The position numbers were made by a program, and so were the translations under genes. DNA of 64,000 nt, taken from assembly GCF_963665995.1 (NCBI RefSeq), contig NZ_OY762512.1, forward strand, positions 2,356,001-2,420,000. Direction: 5' to 3'. The notes under the pieces are model-generated. The model saw only the letters and a list, made by a program, of their open reading frames with translations, was not told where the DNA came from and ran no database searches. Below are positions 60,867 through 64,000 of the stretch, one piece after another (positions within the stretch are counted from its first letter, which is position 1; each line of letters opens with the position of its first letter). The stretch is from Pleurocapsa sp. FMAR1 (GTDB taxonomy: Bacteria > Cyanobacteriota > Cyanobacteriia > Cyanobacteriales > Xenococcaceae).

Positions 60867-61553
60867 ATGGCACATAATAATCAAATTAAGATCGAACCGT
60901 CAATTTTATCTGGCAACTTTGCCTATTTAGGTAAAGCAGTAGAAGAAGCTCAAGCCGCAGGAGCAAAAGGAATTCAAATTGATATTATGGATGGGCAGTT
61001 TGTGCCAAACATTTCTTTTGGCTGGGATACGGTAGCGGCGATCCGTCCTCTAACTGATATGTTTCTCGACGTTCATCTAATGATTGTTGATCCTGGGCGA
61101 TTTATAGAAGACTTTGTTAAAGCTGGTGCCCATCGCTTAATCGTGCATCAAGAAAGCTGTACCCATCTGCATCGAGTCTTATCCTCAATTAAAGAGTTAG
61201 GTATAGAAGCAGGAGTAACTATTAATCCTGGTACTTCCATAGATGCAGTTATTCCCGTTCTCGATCTAGTAGATTTAGTCCAGATTATGACCGTAAATCC
61301 TGGCTTTGGCGGTCAATCTTTTATTCACTCTCAGTTGGATAAAATTCGCTATCTCAAACAGATCTTCAAAGAGCAAAATCTTGATGTAGCAATCGCCGTT
61401 GATGGAGGGATTCATCTTGAAACTGCACCCTTAGTAGTAGAAGCAGGGGCGACTGTTTTGGTAGCGGGTTCGAGCGTTTATAATTCTAATGCTTCTGTCA
61501 AAGATAACTTAGCTAATTTATACGCAGCTATAGAGAAAAAATCAAAATCATGA
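60867..61553 (+). CDS. Ribulose-phosphate 3-epimerase-like protein with a changed metal ligand
   Basis: 228 residues from the ATG at 60867, the family's usual length (an in-frame TTG at 60798 would add 23 residues without homology). The fold is clear: IEPSILSGNFAYLGKAVEEA near 8-27, DVHLMIVDPGRF near 70, MTVNPGFGGQSFI near 142 and AVDGGIHLETA. In Rpe the metal is held by His, Asp, His and Asp; here the first ligand in IHxDxMDG is Gln (GIQIDIMDG), the other three being present. So it may be a second, divergent paralogue, with altered activity or substrate. It lies 2 kb from zwf. Main housekeeping rpe is probably elsewhere. Confidence 0.8.
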   Translation: MAHNNQIKIEPSILSGNFAYLGKAVEEAQAAGAKGIQIDIMDGQFVPNISFGWDTVAAIRPLTDMFLDVHLMIVDPGRFIEDFVKAGAHRLIVHQESCTHLHRVLSSIKELGIEAGVTINPGTSIDAVIPVLDLVDLVQIMTVNPGFGGQSFIHSQLDKIRYLKQIFKEQNLDVAIAVDGGIHLETAPLVVEAGATVLVAGSSVYNSNASVKDNLANLYAAIEKKSKS

Positions 61554-61740
61554 AAGATAATCATAGTCATCAAAGAAAATATGTGTCATAAATATAGCGA
61601 TTTGCAGGTTTGAGAGGGATAGCAGCAGTGGGCGAACCAGTTACGCAAATGCTTTGGATTCATTAAAAAAACAAATATGCTTTGTTAAAAATCTCGCTAG
61701 GATAAAAGCAGATATTAAGCTCTAAGGCAGAGGAAAAGCA

Positions 61741-63642
61741 ATGAAATCCATTAAACCTTGGCAGGTAGTAATTTTAATCTTGCCGATCGCAACTATCGTA
61801 ATTTTTCTATTAGTTGCAGCAGGTTCACAAATTCATAATTGGCGTATTAATTGGATTTGGGGTGTCGTGGTCTTAGTATTTGTTCTCTGGCGATGGTTAC
61901 TGGTGAAGTGGACAAAGCCTTTAGCTGAGATTCAGGAGGCGATAGACGAAATTAATCAGGAGTTATCACAAGAGCCAGAGTTAGAAGCAGCAGGAAGTAG
62001 GGAAAAGCAATTACAAGCTTCTTTAGAACAAATTATTGCTAAAACCAGAGCAGATGAACCAGTTTGGGAAGATTGGCAGACTTTTTGGCAACGGTGTCAA
62101 GAGTTGTTAGCTGCGATCGCCCATGTATATAATCCCAATGTTAAACGTCCTCTGCTTAATATTTATATTCCCCAAGCTTACGGCTTGATCCGTGGGACGG
62201 TAGACGACACGGATCGCATGATGCAAAAGCTTTCCCCTGTTTTAAACCGAGTTTCCATCGGACAGGCTTATGAAGCTTATGAAGTGTACCGTAGACTAGA
62301 GCCATCGGCGCGAAAATTAGGTCAGGTATTTAATTGGTCACAATGGTGGCTCAATCCCGCAGCAGCAGTAGCCAATCAAGCCACCAAAAAATTTAGTAAT
62401 CAGGCAAATCAGGAATTATTGCTTAATTTGGGTCAATTAATGCGAGAAACGGCATTAAAGAATTTGGCACAACAGGCGATCGCGCTTTATGGTGACGAAA
62501 CTATTACTATTCCTGAAGTCGCACCTAGTTATGCCTTGCCCAAAACCGAAACCCAAACTCTCAAACAAATATTAGAATCAGCCCAATCACCCCAAGAAGT
62601 AGATCGAAAGCCTGTCAATATTATTTTAGTTGGGCGTACTGGGGCGGGGAAAAGCAGCTTAATTAATACTCTTTTTCAAGCCGACAAAGCGGAAGTAGAT
62701 GTTTTGCCCAGTACCGATAAAATTCAAAACTATCGTTGGCAAACTCCTAGCAAAGAAGTTTTAAATTTGTTAGATACTCCTGGTTATGAACAGGTAAATC
62801 ATCCTGAATTGCGGGAACAAGTTTTAGACTATGCAGCTACAGCAGATTTACTTTTACTGGTAACTCCCGCTCTCGATCCTGCTTTACAAATGGATCTTGA
62901 TTTTCTAGAAACCTTGAAAAAAGAGCTTCCTGATTTAAGTGCCGTGGGAATAGTTACCCAAGTCGATCGCCTGCGCCCAATTCGTGAGTGGAATCCACCT
63001 TATAACTGGCAGGAAGGGACGAAACCCAAAGAAAAATCTATTCGAGAAGCAACTGTTTATCGTGCTGAATTACTGGGAAATATCTGCGATTTAATTTTAC
63101 CAATAGTCACAGAAGATCGGACAAACAATCGTTTTGCTTGGGGTGTAGAAGCTTTGTCTTTGGAGTTGATTCAGGCGATCGCACCAGCTAAACAGCTTCG
63201 TTTAGCAAGATTTTTGCGAAATTTGGAAGCTCGCAGCCAAGCAGCAGCAAAAATCATCGATCGCTATACTCGTCAAATGGCAACCAGTCAGGGTTTAACT
63301 GCCTTTCTAAAAAGTCCCGTACTGCAATTTATTTCGACTATGACTACAGGAAATCCTGCTCTGGCCTATGTTTTAGCAGAGCAAATTCCTGTAGAAGAGT
63401 TACCCATAGTCATTGGTAAATTACAAATGGCTTATGACCTATATATGTTGCTCAACGATGAACCTAATCTGGGCAACTTCGATTTACGTTCTTTATGGTC
63501 TTTGTTATTAGACGACAATAAAGCAAAAAATCTCAACACCTGGGCTTTTGGTCACGCTTTAGTAGAATATTGGACTAAAAATCTTAATTCTGCACAACTG
63601 CGCGATCGCTATCAATTTTATCTGCAACAAAAACCATCTTAA
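61741..63642 (+). CDS. Membrane-anchored Era/YeeP-like GTPase (COG3596 type)
   Basis: 633 residues. Two N-terminal helices (VVILILPIATIVIFLLVAAG near 9-28 and WIWGVVVLVFVLWRWLL near 39-55), a helical region to about 280, then a G domain: G1 LVGRTGAGKSSLINTLF near 297-313, G3 LLDTPGYEQ near 340, G4-like TQVDRL near 402 (TQxD in place of NKxD). About 150 helical residues follow. The layout is like dynamin-related and DUF697-linked GTPases of the inner membrane. Role unknown; related cyanobacterial proteins are annotated only as predicted GTPases. Confidence 0.88.
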   Translation: MKSIKPWQVVILILPIATIVIFLLVAAGSQIHNWRINWIWGVVVLVFVLWRWLLVKWTKPLAEIQEAIDEINQELSQEPELEAAGSREKQLQASLEQIIAKTRADEPVWEDWQTFWQRCQELLAAIAHVYNPNVKRPLLNIYIPQAYGLIRGTVDDTDRMMQKLSPVLNRVSIGQAYEAYEVYRRLEPSARKLGQVFNWSQWWLNPAAAVANQATKKFSNQANQELLLNLGQLMRETALKNLAQQAIALYGDETITIPEVAPSYALPKTETQTLKQILESAQSPQEVDRKPVNIILVGRTGAGKSSLINTLFQADKAEVDVLPSTDKIQNYRWQTPSKEVLNLLDTPGYEQVNHPELREQVLDYAATADLLLLVTPALDPALQMDLDFLETLKKELPDLSAVGIVTQVDRLRPIREWNPPYNWQEGTKPKEKSIREATVYRAELLGNICDLILPIVTEDRTNNRFAWGVEALSLELIQAIAPAKQLRLARFLRNLEARSQAAAKIIDRYTRQMATSQGLTAFLKSPVLQFISTMTTGNPALAYVLAEQIPVEELPIVIGKLQMAYDLYMLLNDEPNLGNFDLRSLWSLLLDDNKAKNLNTWAFGHALVEYWTKNLNSAQLRDRYQFYLQQKPS

Positions 63643-63686
63643 ATAACGTGAGTTTAAACATCACGCATTTACCAACGCCAGAACAT

Positions 63687-63720
63687 AAAAGGAGATCTCT
63701 CTACAGGGAGATCTCCTTTT
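63687..63720. terminator. Bidirectional rho-independent terminator
   Basis: Perfect 13-bp inverted repeat AAAAGGAGATCTC / GAGATCTCCTTTT with an 8-base loop, between two convergent genes. Each side ends in a T run, so it can serve both. Confidence 0.9.
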
Positions 63721-63733
63721 AAAATAGAAGAAT

Positions 63734-64000
63734 TTAGACTTTTTCTTCAGTACTTTGTGCTGCACCAAGACCAACTACATCCTTGATAAAGACTAGCTTA
63801 TTAGTAAAATCTAATTCTTTAACAGAGTCTAATAGTTGCTGTGCATCGGGGGATAACTGATAGTCATCGGGTACTTGAACTGCATTACCTCTTTCCATTT
63901 CTGATGCCAGACAGTACCAGAAAAAGAGTTTTTGATTGGAAGAATACTCTTTGTAAGTTTGAAATTCTGCCCTGTCTTTACCAATGATCAGATCGCGCTG
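63734..64000 (-). CDS. Helical carotenoid protein (OCP N-terminal domain homologue), C-terminal part
   Basis: The reverse strand gives 88 residues running in from the right edge to TAA at 63734. It reads TYKEYSSNQKLFFWYCLASE, then VPDDYQLSPDAQQLLDSVKE and LVFIKDVVGLG. This follows the end of the orange carotenoid protein N-terminal domain (YASWSPNIKLGFWYRLGELM, IPAGYQLSANA) closely. The protein stops where the OCP linker would begin, so it lacks the NTF2-like C-terminal domain and is an HCP, a carotenoid-binding family that quenches singlet oxygen or, in some clades, phycobilisomes. The N-terminal half is outside the window. Identification is by recall of the OCP sequence. Confidence 0.82.
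   Translation of the reverse strand, partial: QRDLIIGKDRAEFQTYKEYSSNQKLFFWYCLASEMERGNAVQVPDDYQLSPDAQQLLDSVKELDFTNKLVFIKDVVGLGAAQSTEEKV

Noticed and set aside
1-64000. Search for CRISPR arrays, tRNA, rRNA and intact insertion sequences
   Set aside because: No spaced direct repeats, cloverleaf-like sequence or complete transposase with terminal repeats was seen by eye. A short tRNA could still be missed without a covariance search.

Overview
The window comes from a cyanobacterium. Direct markers are a cyanobacterial magnesium chelatase H subunit (chlH), the circadian output kinase SasA with its KaiB-like sensor domain, a type I polyketide 'olefin synthase', a helical carotenoid protein (an OCP N-domain homologue) cut by the right edge, a type III glutamine synthetase, and the HIP1 octamer GCGATCGC scattered through genes and gaps. 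The DNA is AT-rich, with short GC-rich palindromes in between. The gene set would fit a unicellular or baeocyte-forming lineage (Pleurocapsales-like or Synechococcus PCC 7002-like), but that placement is inference.

Layout. 0-3.4 kb: TRAP transporter (dctM and dctQ on minus, dctP divergent), a thioredoxin-like protein and a small conserved protein. 3.6-6.6 kb: a PAS hybrid histidine kinase and a single-domain response regulator. 6.6-10.4 kb: a decayed small secreted-protein gene, an alpha/beta hydrolase and a UPF0182 membrane protein. 10.4-11.1 kb: a scar where two broken genes (an SDR tail and a frameshifted YvcK tail) lie back to back. 11.2-13 kb: an unknown protein and a membrane-anchored CHAT protease-like protein. 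13.2-18.6 kb: a His-rich COG0523 metallochaperone GTPase followed by chlH. 18.6-22.8 kb: an SDR remnant, a methyltransferase, and a GtrB-like transferase overlapping a multi-pass membrane protein. 23-30 kb: housekeeping (sasA, GH57 branching enzyme, lspA, typA, rsmI). 30-31.4 kb: a cytosine-5 DNA methyltransferase followed by what looks like the stump of its restriction partner. 31.4-43.4 kb: lgt, cobM, pentapeptide protein, PagL-like lipid A deacylase, two glycosyltransferases in an operon, a PilZ cellulose-synthase-like enzyme, a DUF202 protein, lpxB and ppk2. 43.5-47.4 kb: ammonium transporter and GSIII. 47.6-56 kb: the 2818-residue olefin synthase. 56-57.2 kb: a graveyard of gene fragments. 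57.2-63.7 kb: zwf, a CDGSH protein, a HAD phosphatase, a glycine-zipper protein, a divergent ribulose-phosphate epimerase homologue and a membrane GTPase. 63.7-64 kb: helical carotenoid protein.

Two themes recur. First, envelope and surface biology: lipoprotein maturation (lgt, lspA), lipid A synthesis and trimming (lpxB, PagL-like), polyprenyl-linked sugar transfer, and a cellulose-like polymer. Second, genome erosion: at least six broken genes and several palindromic repeats, some of which have landed in frame inside coding sequences (the olefin synthase linkers and the PagL signal region). I saw no CRISPR array, tRNA, rRNA or intact insertion sequence.

No clearly new multi-gene system is evident. 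The most unusual observations are the palindromic repeats that now encode protein linkers in the olefin synthase, the metal-ligand change in the Rpe homologue, and the methyltransferase left beside a restriction-enzyme stump.
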